A stretch of DNA of 64,000 bases from Anthoceros angustus (GCA_010909165.1 VJWM01000126.1:310001-374000), one strand, 5' to 3'. Counted from the first letter of the stretch, positions 11,547-23,196 are shown. Translations and numbers: made by a program. The notes: generated by a model from the letters alone, not told the origin.

Positions 11547-13277
11547 ATGGGCACTTCGGGATCAAAGTTGGAAAAGGTGCTGGGAGATCAGTTCCCAGAA
11601 GGCGAGCGGTACTTCGGATTGGAGAATTTTGGCAACACGTGCTACTGTAACAGCGTCCTGCAGGTGACAGCTCGGTGACATTGGAATTGGCTTTGGTGTG
11701 GCTGGCAGTGTTGAGTTATCTGAAGTGGTGTAGAGGTTTGTATGTGTCTGCAGGCTCTGTATTTCTGCGTGCCGTTCCGAGACCAGGTGTTGGAGTACCG
11801 TGGCCTCCCCAAACCTGTTGGGGAGGCAGAGGAAAATCTTTTGACCTGCTTGTCGGAATTGTTCACACAGGTATGCCGTTGCTGCTTAACGCTTGTTATT
11901 GATGCTAACCTATGTGCATGTGGGTTCTGTTATGACATCCTTAGCTTTTTTTTTTCCCGACCTTGCAGATAACTTCTCAAAAGAAGAAGACTGGAGTGAT
12001 TCAACCAAAGCGCTTTGTGCAGAGAGTCAAGAAGCAAAATGAGCTTTTCAGGAGCTACATGCACCAAGTATGTGAGAGCATGTTCTGTCTTGGCATGTGC
12101 CACAGGCGGTACATCTTTTACTCAGTTCTGTCTCCCTTGTGACACATGGACAGGATGCCCACGAGTTTCTGAATTTTCTTCTGAACGAGCTTGTTGATAT
12201 TCTTGAGAAGGAGGCCGAAACTGCAAAGTCGGCCTCTGGCAGCATGGTCCAGTCAGAGAAGGTCTCGAACGGGAACATGAATGGACGGACAAATGGTAAC
12301 CACCACAAATCTGCAGCAACCTGGGTGCATAAGATATTTCAGGTGAACTCGGTAGCTTCCGAGCCTCTGGTTGGTTGTTTTGCTCTATGTTTGGATAACT
12401 GCCTCTGGATTTGCAGGTATTTGTGCCTCCATTCGTTTAGTCTCTGGCACTGAGTGTCCCTTCTGTGGTAAAGGAAGTCTTACAGAGTGCGGCTTCAACT
12501 TGTTCTTTTGATATGCAGGGAACACTTACAAACGAGACTAGATGCCTACGGTGTGAGACCATTACAGCCAGGGATGAGACGTTTCTTGATTTGAGTTTGG
12601 ACATCGAGCAAAACAGCTCCATCACAAGCTGCTTGCGGAATTTTAGCTCTACCGAGACACTGAATGCTGAAGACAAATTCTTTTGTGACAAGTGCTGCAG
12701 GTTTGCAAAGCCGAACCTCTGACAGTTGAAAAGAAGCACCCTTTCGTTGTTTCTTTCCCCGATTGAAATGTTGCATGATGATGGTAGCTGTGCTAAGGTT
12801 CTTTGTCATGGCAGCTTGCAGGAGGCAGAGAAAAGAATGAAGATCAAAACTCCCCCTCGGATTCTTGCGCTGCATCTTAAACGTTTCAAGTACATGGAGC
12901 CGCTTCAGAGGTACAAAAAACTCTCATATCGTGTTGTGTTTCCCTTGGAGTTGAAGTTGGTCAACACGACGGATGATGCTCCCAATTCCGAGGCAGAGTA
13001 TTCCTTGTTTGCAGTTGTGGTGCATGTGGGCACTGGTCCCAACCACGGCCATTATGTTAGCCTTGTCAAGAGTCACAATCACTGGCTGTTTTTTGATGAT
13101 GAAAATGTGGAGATCATTGACGAGTCGATAGTACAGACCTTTTTTGGGTCCACACAGGAGTATGCAAACAATACAGATCATGGTTATATTTTGTTTTATG
13201 AGAGTCCGGAGCAGAGACCTAAGGCTGGACAGAATCCTTTGCCAGATTATAGGAGGGCCCAGTCCAAGTCTCAGTGA
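11547..13277 (+). CDS. UBP3/4-like: ubiquitin carboxyl-terminal hydrolase, UBP3/UBP4 (USP12/46) type
   Basis: Exons 11547-11663, 11754-11870, 11969-12067, 12154-12342, 12519-12700 and 12815-13277 join in phase to 388 aa, close to Arabidopsis UBP3/4. I chose the ATG at 11547 over the one at 11541 because MGTSGSK matches the conserved family N-terminus, a likely myristoylation site. Cys box: [12 protein letters not shown] with catalytic Cys32. His box: [22 protein letters not shown]. Two CxxC pairs (RCLRC and FFCDKCC) match the zinc-binding insertion. All catalytic features are present. It removes ubiquitin from substrates; in Arabidopsis the UBP3/4 pair acts in the nucleus and is needed for pollen development. 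Confidence 0.93.
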
Positions 13278-13445
13278 TGATAGAGAGGTGATATTACTGG
13301 TTTCGGCCAGTGATCATATTGACCCCTGGTGCTAGATTACATGTGAAGTGATGGCTATGTTGCAAATGACGTGATACATGACTCTGAATTGACAATCGAC
13401 AGTATGGACAGAACGAGATGTGGCCAAATCATAGCAGCAACACGG

Positions 13446-15184
13446 CTAGGCCCTAGGCTCAAAAAGTTCTGTTGCTTGCGAAGAGTTGGAAGCGGAGTTG
13501 GACACATCTAGATATTTCCGGAAGCTGGCCGCAGTCGTCCAGTGTTCACTCTCCAAATCATCATCTTGATAGAAAGCCTCAGCTCTCAGATCAGATGCGC
13601 CCCCTGTGTTCAGCATCTTCACTACTTGTGCCATTGACGGTCTTCTATCCCTTGTGAGTGCCAGACAAGCCACGGCCACCTACAGGCATTCGCAGAAGGT
13701 GAGTGCTCATTGTTGTATGATAAAAGAAGTGTAAAGAGCGGTTCATTTTAGAAGCAAGGCCAACAAAACTGAAAACCTTTGCGACTCCTTCGATGCTCTC
13801 GAAGTCCTCGGGAGTCAGGCCGTCATGCAGAGTGCGATCAATGATCTCCCGAACTCGGTTCTCCTTGATCAAAGGGACACAAAGTTCACTGACGTGGGTG
13901 GGCTCCGATGAAGCGTTGTCCACAGGTTTCTGTGCAGTTATCAGCTCCAGCAGCACCACCCCGAAGCTGAAGACATCTGTTTTGTCTGTGAGCTGCATGT
14001 TTCGAAAGTACTCGGGATCAAGGTAGCCGAGAGTACCCATCACTGCAGTGGAAACGTGGGTCCTCTCTGCCTCTACCAATCTTGAAATGCCAAAATCTGC
14101 AACCTTGGCATTGAAGCTGCCATCCAGCAAAATGTTTGCCGACTTCACATCCCGGTGGAAAATGGGAGGCCTGGCCAACACGTGCAGATACTTGAGGGCC
14201 TCGGCAGTCTGGATAGCAATATTCAGCCTCCTGGTCCAGTCCAGCTCAGTGATTTGGCCCTGACGAGCTTGCTCCAGGTGGCCTTGTAGGGTGCCGTTGG
14301 AGATGAACTCGTACACCAACAGGGGGACCTCCATCTCAACACAGCAGCCCAGAAGCCGGACCAGATTGCTGTGGTTCAATTGGGACAGAATGGAAACTTC
14401 GTTCAGGAACTGGTCCAGGTCCTGGGTTCCAGCATTCTTGGATTTCTTGATGGCCACCACCCTGCCGTCGTCAAGACATCCCTTGTACACCGTGCCGAAT
14501 CCCCCGCTTCCAAGCTCGGTATGGGCAGAAAAATTTTCTGTTGCCTTCTGCAACGCTCGGTACTGGAAGAAAGTACAACGAGAGCCCCAAGTTGCCATGA
14601 GTGTCTTAAGGTACCCGGGATGCACGGGATTGCTATACCGCACGGGATTGGGAATTGGCTGCACCCCGGGCACTGCAGGTGCGGAGATGTGAAGGCCAAA
14701 GTCTGACACCCGCATGTTTTTGAGAGGCTTGTACCGTCCGCAAAGATAGCAGAGTACTAGGACCTTAACCAGAAGAGCGACAACAATCAAGCTCGCAATG
14801 ACGAGTATAAGTCCTGCAGAAGCCAGCGAAGGATCATGCAAGATCAGTCAACATGCTACCTAGGGGCTTGCAGCTAATGCCCGGCTAGTGTTGAGCCTCA
14901 AGATGCCTACCTATAGGAATGTTGCCGGATGATCCTGGGTCCTCTGCATTGATCATCAGACATGTCATCAGAACACCTTCAACTCTGAACTTCAATGACT
15001 GCACATCAAGACCTTCCAGAATCTTGAGCGACCAGACCTGCCAGGACAGAATCAAGTCCTGCCAGGAGAGCATCTTACGTGCTGAGAAGTCTTGTGCAAG
15101 GCACTTGGATTGAAACCAGAAGAGGACTGGAATCCACCACATCCAGGAACTGAGCAGCGGATGCCCCATTGCTGCCCTGCCCAT
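13446..15184 (-). CDS. receptor-like kinase A, short ectodomain (WAK-like kinase)
   Basis: Exons 14911-15184, 13777-14813 and 13446-13679 (read on minus) join in phase to 514 aa; introns are 97 bp each. The N-terminus has a signal peptide (hydrophobic run ending near CLA), then only about 70 ectodomain residues without a known lectin, GUB_WAK or LRR motif. A transmembrane helix follows at the exon 1/2 junction (LILVIASLIVVALL). The kinase is intact: GSGGFGTVYKG, VAIKKSK, HRDVKSANILLD, DFGISRL, GYLDPEYF. It is closest in style to WAK-like kinases. Part of a tandem pair with the next gene, probably from a local duplication. Confidence 0.85.
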
Positions 15185-15188
15185 GGCT

Positions 15189-15502
15189 TCTGCAGTTCAC
15201 AAGCGGGCTGCACCCTCGATGCCGGTCATCTGTCTGCGGCCATGGGATTGCAGCACAACACCGCACTGTTTCCACGAACTTTCTCGGAGAGATTAGGACC
15301 TCCAGATCTCAGCCGAGGGCCTGCCTTCACACGGAATGCTGGGTGTCTGCAGTTCACAAGCGGGCTGCACCCTCGATGCCGGTCATCTGTCTGCGGCCAT
15401 GGGATTGCAGCACAACACCGCACTGTTTCCACGAACTTTCTCGGAGAGATTAGGACCTCCAGATCTCAGCCGAGGGCCTGCCTTCACACGGAACCCTGGG
15501 TG
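15189..15502. repeat. 157-bp tandem duplication upstream of kinase A
   Basis: Two copies, about 15189-15345 and 15346-15502, appear almost identical by eye. They start immediately upstream of the kinase A start codon, so they form its proximal promoter. A diverged third copy lies at about 47180-47350. Confidence 0.85.
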
Positions 15503-16250
15503 CCAGCACTCCCCTGTTACATACTAGACTTCTACCATAAGGGGGCAGGCTGGGGCAGGTTGTATGCTGGGGCAGGTTGTGTCCTGGGGCAGGCTGGAAC
15601 TGCAAAGTCACACGGAATGCTGGGTCCCAGATTCTTCCAGCATTAACTATCACAAGACTGTGACCTGGCATCCTTGGGCACGCTAAAACTTTAACCTCGC
15701 TGATGGTGGTAAGCTGTGCAGCAAAGCCTGGCCTTGCGCAATTGCTCTAGATCTAGGCCAGCTGCCCAGGTGCTGATTACATACGATGCTTCAGGACAGG
15801 CTATGAAAGGAGTAGCTGTCTCAGGAACTACTGGTACTGGACCCCTCTTCTCTGGCAGGGGTAGGATGCCGGATGCAGCTTTCGTGGGCACTGGTGAGAT
15901 TGGACGGCAAGGGGGATCATGGCTCCTCTCTCGCATTCTGGTCTATCTGTAGGACGAGAGGCTGGCCAGCTGTTATAAATCCTCATGGCACGCCATTCTC
16001 GTGCTTACTCATCTGCGTGCAAACAAGGCTTCGAGGCACAGCACTTTGAGGGAGTATCCGCCAGAAGCTGACCTGAAGCCGATTAGGATGCCACAGGACA
16101 GGATATGGAAGAGCAGCTGTCTCTGGTAATTGGCTCTCCCTTCTCTGGCAGGGAAAGGATGCCGGGTGCAACAGGAAGGACTGACGGATCATCAGAACGG
16201 GCAATCGACAGTATCCATGGGCAGACTCCGCTGGGATAGCAGCAACACGA
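15503..16250. other. duplicated kinase-gene flanks, no gene
   Basis: Contains short imperfect repeats of a GGGGCAGG motif at about 15545-15600. Two diverged similar blocks at about 15750-15870 and 16050-16180 (shared TCTCTGGCAGGG and AGGATGCCGG words) suggest the duplication that made the two kinases included flanking DNA. Confidence 0.5.
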
Positions 16251-17884
16251 CTAAGCCCTAGGCCCAGAAAGTTCTATTGCTTGTAGAGAGCCGGAAACAG
16301 AGCTCGACAATTTCAGATATTTCCGGAAGCTGGCAGCAGTTGGCAAGTGTTCACCCTCCAAACCATCACTTTGATAGAAAGCATCAGCGCTCAAATCAGA
16401 TGCGCTCACTTTGTTCAGTTTCTCCAATACTTGTGTCATTGACGGTCTTCTATCTCTTGTGAGTGCTAGACAAGCCACAGCCACCTGCTGGTATTTGCAG
16501 AAGGTGAGTGCTCATTGTTGTATGATCAAAGATGTACAGAAGCTGCTCATTTTTAAAAAGCAGGGCCAACAAACTACAAACCTTTGCGACTCTTTCGATG
16601 CTCTCGAAGTCCTCTGGAGTCAGGCTGTCATACAGAGTGCGGTCAATGATCTCCTGAACTCTGTTCTCCCTGATCAAAGGGACACAGACCTCACTGAGGT
16701 GGGTGGCCTGCGATGAAGAGCTGTCCACAGGTTTCTGTGCAGTTATCAGCTCCAGCAGCACCACGCCGAAGCTGAAGACATCTGTCTTGTCTGTGAGCTG
16801 CATGTTCCGAAAGTATTCAGGATCAAGGTACCCGGGAGTGCCCTTCACTGCAGTGGAAACATGGGTCTTATCTACCTCTACCAATCTGGAAAGGCCAAAA
16901 TCTGCAACCTTGGCATTGAAGCTGCCATCTAGCAGAATGTTGGCCGACTTCACATCCCGGTGGAAAATGGGAGGATTGGCCTTGACGTGCAGGTATTCCA
17001 GCGCCTCTGCAGTCTGGATAGCAATCTTAAGCCTTATGCTCCAGTCCAGCTCAGTAGGTTGGCCCTGACGAGCTTGCTCCAGGTGGTCTTGCAGGGTGCC
17101 GTTGGAGATGAACTCGTACACCAACAGGGGGACCTGCATATCCACACAACATCCCAGAAGCCGGACCAGATTTTTGTGGTTCACCTGGGACAGAATGGCA
17201 ACTTCATTCACAAACTGTTCCACGTCCTGAGCTCCCCCATGCTTGGATTTCTTGATGGCTACCAGAGCTCCATTAAGAGATCCCTTATACACCGTGCCAA
17301 ATCCTCCGATCCCTATCTGCGCATACGGAGAGAAATTCTGTGTTGCGTTCTCCAGCTCTTGGTAGTCGAAGAAAGTACATCGAGCACCCCCGCTTGCTTT
17401 CAATTTTTTGAGAACTCCTGAGTAACCAGGCATGCTCCGCCCATCGGGATCAGCAATGGGCTTCGATTGTTTGGACCGCTTGCCCCTTATGTAAACACAC
17501 GAGACTCCTAGGATGGAAGCAACAATCACGAACACAAAGGGAATGATGATGGCTGCAGGCAGAGGAGCGAACAAGGATGTACATTAGCTCACATTTCTGC
17601 CTCGGCAATCACCTATCAAATTGATGCTTAAGAGTTGAAAGCTCCAGCTCACATCCAGCAGCCAGATATAGCGTGTAGTGTTGGCTACCTTCAAGAGGAA
17701 TTGTGACATTCTTTGTCCCTGAGGGTAGTATGGGAGCTCCTGCAGCTGGCACTAGGGTTGATGGCGGCTGTGCTGGACTTTGGCCTGGGCAAGTGAAAGG
17801 AAAGCAGAGCAGGACTGGAATCCATAGCATCCAGGAAGCGAGCATTCGATTGCCCATCGATGGTGACTCCGCAGGACAACCCAA
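16251..17884 (-). CDS. receptor-like kinase B, very short ectodomain
   Basis: Paralogue of kinase A. Exons 17653-17884, 16582-17552 and 16251-16484 join in phase to 478 aa. I used the GTGAGC donor at 17652 because the more obvious donor nearer the stop gives the wrong phase. A signal peptide (MLWIPVLLCFPFTCPG) is followed by only about 45 Pro/Ala-rich residues with one NVT glycosylation site, then a transmembrane helix (IIIPFVFVIVASILG). The kinase is complete: GIGGFGTVYKG, VAIKKSK, HRDVKSANILLD, DFGLSRL, GYLDPEYF. The kinase domain is very similar to A while the ectodomain is unrelated. Confidence 0.85.
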
Positions 17885-18314
17885 AAGACAAGTTGTCCTC
17901 CAGAAAGAGGCCTCTACTGTACCGCGTAGAAGAGAGGGCAGGTCACTCTGTCACAGGGGGTTAGATATTTTGAAAGAGGCAACGGCAGGCCGCCGCGACT
18001 GGGTCGTCGCCAGACTCGCGCTGACCTCCCGACCTATATATTCCTGGCGTTATCCACCTCCTTCCATCCAGTCCCGAATTCGTTTCCTTCTCCGCCTTCC
18101 ACAGCAGCGTTCACCATCTCCTCTAGATCACATCCCTTCCTCTCCATCGCCACCCCGATTCTTCACTCTTCTTACGATTTCAGCTTCCAGACTGCGGGCT
18201 TCCATACCTGGAACTTCCATTCCAGAATCCGGCTAGCTGTCGATCGTAAGGGTCACCGATTTCCTTGCGTTGGCAGTTCAGCAGCCCATCCAAGTTGAAA
18301 GAAGGTTGTGGGTC
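17885..18314. promoter_or_regulatory. bidirectional spacer between kinase B and peroxidase
   Basis: Divergent promoter region of 430 bp. A TATA-like CTATATAT at about 18033 sits some 280 bp before the peroxidase ATG; the copy at 46.98 kb has CTATATGT at the same place. The peroxidase half is conserved in the inverted copy. Confidence 0.5.
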
Positions 18315-19578
18315 ATGGCCGGGGGGCGGGGTCCTGCAGCTGCGGGCCTCTCGTTTCTGCTGCTTCTGCTCATGAGCTCGGCGCTGGCTCCCGTAGCAGA
18401 GGCGGGTGACTCCATTCCCCGCGGCCTGAACCCGTTCTTCTACAAGAAGTCGTGCCCTCAGTTCTACCCGATTGTGAAGCAAAACATCGACAAGTGGCTG
18501 GCTCTGGATGTCCAGAATGCTGCCCACCTGCTCCGTCTCCTCTTCCACGATGCCGTGGTGAATGTACGTATGGTGTGGTGCACATGTCTGGGCTCGAAGG
18601 CATCTGCAGGCCTAGGCCATTCTTTGTCTTAGAGTTCAAAGCACGATTGCTCACCGTGTGCGGTGCGTGCGTGTGGAAATTACAGGGGGTCGACGCGTCC
18701 ATTATGATCGACAGCACTCCCACAAACAGCGGTGAAAGGGATGCGATTCCTAACAGGTCTCTGGCTGGGTTTAACGTCATTGACGACATCAAGCAGCAAC
18801 TAGAGGCAGCTTGCCCCAACACCGTCTCTTGTGCCGACATCCTGGTCACCAGTGTCAGAGACGCTATCGTCAAGGTAGCCAAACCAGGCCAGCCTTTCTC
18901 GCATTGCCTGCATTGCATTGCATTGCAGTCGCCAATTCTGTCGTGAGTTCTCCTCATTGTCCTTCCTTTCCTGTATCCGGACGCAGAGGGCGCACCCTTC
19001 TACACCACGTACCTGGGCCGCAAGGATGGATTGATCAGCAGCGTGGGCCCGGCAAGCACCAACAACCCTCCCCAACCTGTTCGTGGACGGCGTGCTGGCC
19101 TCCTTCTCCGGTATCGGGCTCGGGACGGCGGACGCAGTGGCTCTGTCAGGGGCCCACACCATCGGCAAAGGAGCTTGCGGCGCGGTCAGGAGGAGGCTCA
19201 CCAACTTCAGGACCGGCCTGGCGGACCCAACGATCCCCAGCCTACCTGCAGGAGCTCCTGACGGCGTGCGCCGACGCCACATTCCGAGCGGACATGGACC
19301 CCCTGTCGCCCACCGTGTTCGACAACAAGTACTACATCGACCTGCTCAACAGCAAGGGCTTCTTCGTCACCGACCAGTACCTCCTCTTCGACTCCCGCAC
19401 CGAGCCCTTCGTCACCAAGTTCGCCTTCAGCCAGAGTGCCTTCTTCGCCCAGTTCAGATCCTCCATCTTCAAGCTCAGCAACGTGGGAGTTCTGACCGGC
19501 ACGCAGGGTGAAATCAGGACCAACTGCCACGTTGTCAACTCCGCTGCTGCTTCAGCTGCTCCTGCTCCCGCACCCTGA
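18315..19578 (+). pseudogene. class III peroxidase, copy 1, frameshifted in exon 3
   Basis: Exons 18315-18563 and 18686-18874 are intact and encode a signal peptide, the YKKSCP Cys and FHD with the distal His. Exon 3, compared with the inverted copy at 45.4-46.7 kb, lacks bases at G or C runs: one near 18990, two near 19065-19075 (net frame returns) and two near 19240 (frame lost). A further in-frame three-base loss turns NFNGT into NFRT. Proximal His (SGAHTIG) is present in the middle segment. All frame-breaking losses sit in homopolymers while the rest is nearly identical to the copy, so this is either a very young pseudogene or consensus error. If read correctly it would be secreted. Confidence 0.8.
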
Positions 19579-19729
19579 TCATCTGCTACTCAGGCGCATG
19601 CATTTCGTCGGCGTGCTTGCAAACAAGATTGAAATCTGAGAGCAGCCTCTTTAAAGTGGCTCCCATGTCCAGCAAAGACTCATCTTCAAAACGTTCGTTC
19701 ACCATCATCGATGTCAGCTGTTTCCTTGT

Positions 19730-19990
19730 TAGCCTAATTACCAAAGCAAACCAAAAAGCATAAGGATTTTTTTGGATTAGGATTTTGGCAGTTAATTGTT
19801 GTTTCTTTGCTTTGGTAATAAGCTAGTAAGTCCATTTTTGAGACCTTTTAAAACTGGATATTTGGGGATAAGTCTATTTTGCAAACTTGTCCCAACTCTC
19901 AAGCCTTATGCTCTACCAACTGACATTGAGCTATGACCCAATTTGGCCATGGACAGCTATGCAGCTTCGCAGAGCAATAGCAGGAAAAAG
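19730..19990. repeat. foldback element plus tRNA-like segment, copy 1
   Basis: A foldback of about 105 bp starts exactly where the peroxidase duplication ends: CCTAATTACCAAAGCAAA near 19735 is answered by TTTGCTTTGGTAAT near 19807. The following AT-rich arm leads to a segment (about 19890-19960) whose minus strand reads like the 5' half of a tRNA with an A-box-like TAGCTCAATGTCAGTTGGTA. A related copy lies at 44.0-44.3 kb. Probably a MITE or SINE mosaic. Confidence 0.55.
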
Positions 19991-20647
19991 TGATCTCAGT
20001 CCTCTTTAGATGCTTGCAACAACCAACACAATGCAATGGAAGAAGGTTAAGGTGTGGGACAATTATTCCTACATACATAGCCTTCGGGGAGTCTTATATC
20101 TCACTATCTTCCTCCTTCATCTCGATCATAACCTGCTAGATTTTACTTCTATTCTCGAACTATCTATTCTATAGATAATCCTTCTGTTCTCTAGATATAT
20201 ATTTATAAATATCTCTTATTCTTTTTATATTTATCTTATTATTTTTAAACAAGAGCTACCTGACGCTGCAGTTCTACAAACTCCGAATGTCTGAGAATGA
20301 ATCTATTGTGTAATTTATGAACAACTCCATGAATCTTGGATTCAGTCAAGTTGGCAGGCACCACCGTGTCCGACTACGATGCTTCTATGCAAATGCTATA
20401 GAGCATGCCCTCTTCTTGGTTATCATTGGTGATAACGCAAACAGCTAACCCTAGGGCATTAGATGGGACCATTGCCCTTTTGAAACAAGAGGAGTAGGGC
20501 AGGAAGGCGGTCGATACCCCAGCTCTCGGCGACATTGCCCTCTTCACACATAGACAACCAAGCCCAGCTCATAGAGGGCATCTTATCGGTGGATCCTCTG
20601 GTGGGGAGGCTTCCCACCCACCAATCTAAACTCCCAGCGCAGGCTGT
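19991..20647. other. AT-rich accessory DNA, no gene seen
   Basis: No open frame with recognisable homology. The part 20090-20240 is strongly AT-rich; 20270-20640 is mixed in composition and could be further captured sequence, but I cannot name it. Confidence 0.35.
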
Positions 20648-20895
20648 TAGTTGATGCCTATGTGCAGTCTATGAGACGTTAAAAAGGGTATCATGAAATG
20701 TGACTTGGGGCTGATACCGTGATAGAGAGATGAGCTGCTGCTTGTTGCAAGAACTTCTGAAACTGGGAGCAAGGCCAGCAGAGGACGGCAAGGTGGGAAG
20801 CATAAATGTTTTGACGGGATACAATCAAAGCATATGAAAATCGGGAGCAGATGTTTCTTCACTCTTATTGATTGGTGGCTATTGGAGCTCCTTTC
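20648..20895 (+). pseudogene. captured ribosome recycling factor fragment 1 (exons 5-6 with introns)
   Basis: Nucleotide-level match to the RRF gene at 48.6-50.3 kb, read on plus. It starts in the end of intron 4 (GTTGATGCCT then GCAGTCTAT), covers the start of exon 5 (ATTGAAAAGGC-like, TGACTTGGGGCTGA), has lost the rest of exon 5 and much of intron 5, then continues through exon 6 (GAACTTCTGAAACTGG, GACGGGAT-CAATCAAAGC) into intron 6 (TTCACTCTTATTGAT-GGTGGC). Stops interrupt the frame. Intron retention shows a DNA-level copy, not a retrocopy. Confidence 0.8.
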
Positions 20896-21590
20896 ACTTT
20901 TACTAGTTGTGATTAAATTCTTAGTATATTACTCATTACTTTAGCAATTTACATTCCCTTAGTGGTTCACACAAGGGAATCATGCCCCGTGACGGGCGGG
21001 GGCCAACTTTTTAAGCTTTTTTAGGAATAATAAATTTTTATAGGTATTAAATTTTTTATCAAGCAAGCATATATATATTTTTAATTTGATTAATATTTAA
21101 TATTTTTTAATAATACATTATTAATACTTTTTTGTAAGCAATATACTATAAATATACAAATCGACCAAAAAAACTAGGACGATATTGCTTATTCATAGAG
21201 AGCGTATGAACAGGTTTACGTTTAGGGTTTAGGGTTTAATGTATAATTAATTTTCAGTGTAACACTCACACATTTTGTCAATATTCACTGTAAATTTACA
21301 TATTTCATCAATTTTTATTGTAAGATTTACAGATGTTATCAATATCTACCGTTTACAGATGTTATCAATATTTACCGTAACGCTTTGTGGAAGTTGTTTC
21401 TTGTAATCTATCTTATATTGATATTCTCTTCCTTGCTTTTTTGTAAACTGAAGCTCGTAGAGTAAAACTTCAAACTTGCAAGTACATTGTTTTGAAGTCC
21501 TCCCTCGTTTCACATTAATAAGTTGAGCATCGTACCATCGTTTCTACATCAAGATTGTGCAAACATTGATTGTGAACTAAACAATATAGT
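20896..21590. repeat. AT-rich dispersed element, copy A
   Basis: Very AT-rich sequence sharing ordered blocks with 24513-25120 (for example CTTCCTTGCTTTTTTG, GAGTAAAACTTCAAACTT, AAGTACATTGTTTTG and GTTGAGCATC-TACCATC). Both copies directly follow an RRF fragment, so RRF sequence is part of the repeat unit. It could be a pair of old LTR-like repeats around 21.6-24.4 kb. Near 21213-21235 it has two full and one partial TTTAGGG telomere-type units. Confidence 0.6.
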
Positions 21591-21594
21591 TTTA

Positions 21595-21960
21595 TTAAAT
21601 ACTTTGGAGAGCAATGACTACACCGAAAATATCATGTTTCTCTTTCTCTTTCCGAAGTATAGACTTACGTACCTCTGAGATGTATTCTTCACCCTCTTTC
21701 TTCTTTAGAGTGGGATGAGTAACAAATACCACACAATGGTCCAAGTTCAGCTCCTTAGTAGGGAGAAGGTTCTCCATATGTTCTTTGCAACCACTATCTT
21801 GAAACTTCTGTGATCTTGGTCGGAGGAAGGACATTCCTCTGACTTCTCTAGCATGGGGAAAATTTACATAATCTACTACAAATCCATAGCCAGTAGCAGC
21901 CCTTTTAACTATAAAGCAATCCCACCATGAACCTCCCCATAAAGCTTCAAATTCTTCAAT
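21595..21960 (-). pseudogene. Agenet-like domain fragment
   Basis: Minus-strand reading across 21960-21595 gives FEALWGGSWWDCFIVKR, then GYGFVVDYVNFP and MSFLRPRSQ, which resembles a plant Agenet/Tudor-like domain (Trp-rich strand followed by a closing LRPR). One in-frame stop lies in the middle of the reading near 21910. The tail is charged (KKKEGEEYISEVRKSILRKE). No promoter or complete gene is evident. It lies between the two AT-rich element copies, so it is probably captured. Confidence 0.4.
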
Positions 21961-22840
21961 AAGATATAAATAATATAAATAAAGATAATAATGATCATAT
22001 TTGAAACATGAGCTCCTAATCTAGTTACATTGTTTGAAGCAAAATCTCAATGATATCATGAGTGACAAGTTAACTTACCCATGCTTGTACGGTGGGATCC
22101 CTTCTCCACTTGGATTATAGAGATCTCTTTACTTATTCTGCATGAAATATAAAAATATAAAAGGTTATAACTAGATATTGAATCCTAAAATGAGGTATTG
22201 AATTCTAAAGCATCATAGTACTCACATATATAGAGTATTGAATGCCGAAACAAGATGTTGAATCCTAAACGCGACGTGAAATTCCTTGAGCTTCTTGAAG
22301 AAACTATCTTCTTCCAGACCCTTGAAAACTTTTTAAGTTAAAAAAATGTGAATGAGGGAACTTAATGCAGATCGGTCATAGTGTATTAGACTCTCTAGTA
22401 CCTCTCTAGTACTAATTTTGACTACACATATTCCAATTCCATCTCCATGATAAGATATCCAGCGAGAAAGAACCTTCCGTTGAAATGTAAGTAGAGGAAA
22501 CGATATAATGACATTTCATTAATTGGTAAAAATGGTGCACACTAGAGTACCCACTAAAATTATACTGTAAGCAGGGCGATGTAAGCTAACCTTGACGGAA
22601 AAGAAGAAGAATCTATTTATAATATCCACCATCTTCAAAAAGAAACTTCCATTGGCATGAAATGGAAGTAGAGAAAATTATAGAGAGGCATTTCATTATT
22701 GGTAGAAGTGGTAGAGACCAACCCTAGCACCCTCAAAAAATAGAGTGCAAGCAATGGGATGTAAGCTAGTCTGGGATGGGCAAAGGTGAGTCAAAAGTGA
22801 ATCCTTCTTGTAGAAAAGAATGGGCTCGGCTCAGCCATGT
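21961..22840. other. AT-rich accessory DNA, weak internal repeats
   Basis: No gene seen. Repeated short phrases (TTGAATCCTAAA-like near 22180-22270; two similar blocks around 22440-22600 and 22640-22770 containing GTAAGCTA and ATGACATTTCATTA-like words) suggest a degraded local duplication. Confidence 0.4.
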
Positions 22841-23050
22841 GGGTAGTTCTATAGCCCAGTCCTACAGCCAAATGGGTAGTTCTATAGCTTGATCTTGCGG
22901 GCAGATGGGTAGTTCTATAGTCCGTCGTGCAGCCAATGAGTAATTTTGCAGGCATATGGGTAGTTCTACAATCCGGTCGTGTAGCCAAATGAGTAACTCT
23001 ATAGCCTGGTCCTGTAGCCAGATGGGTAGTTCTATAGCCCGGTCCTCCAG
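22841..23050. repeat. minisatellite, about 36-bp unit
   Basis: Six to seven degenerate units built on GGGTAGTTCTATAG followed by CCCGGTCCTGCAGCCA-like sequence. No CRISPR features; unit sequences diverge and spacers are not unique. Confidence 0.8.
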
Positions 23051-23104
23051 CTAGCAGAGGTCTTGCTTATTAAAGATTCAATCATACGCTACTCCAGTAG
23101 ATAG

Positions 23105-23196
23105 ATGGCCCTTAAATAGAAGGCCAAGGGCCAAAAAGATGTAAGGCCAAGGGCCAAGAAGATAGAAAGCCAAGGGCCAAGCAGATAGAAGGCCAA
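23105..23196. repeat. minisatellite, about 28-bp unit
   Basis: Three to four units of GGCCAAGGGCCAA followed by AGATAGAA-like sequence. Confidence 0.75.

Noticed and set aside
18811-19578. Single 255-aa frame through peroxidase exon 3
   Set aside because: Only its last 110 residues match peroxidase; the first part is the wrong frame caused by base losses.
22841-23196. Possible CRISPR-like array
   Set aside because: Units are adjacent, diverged and lack unique spacers; this is a nuclear minisatellite.
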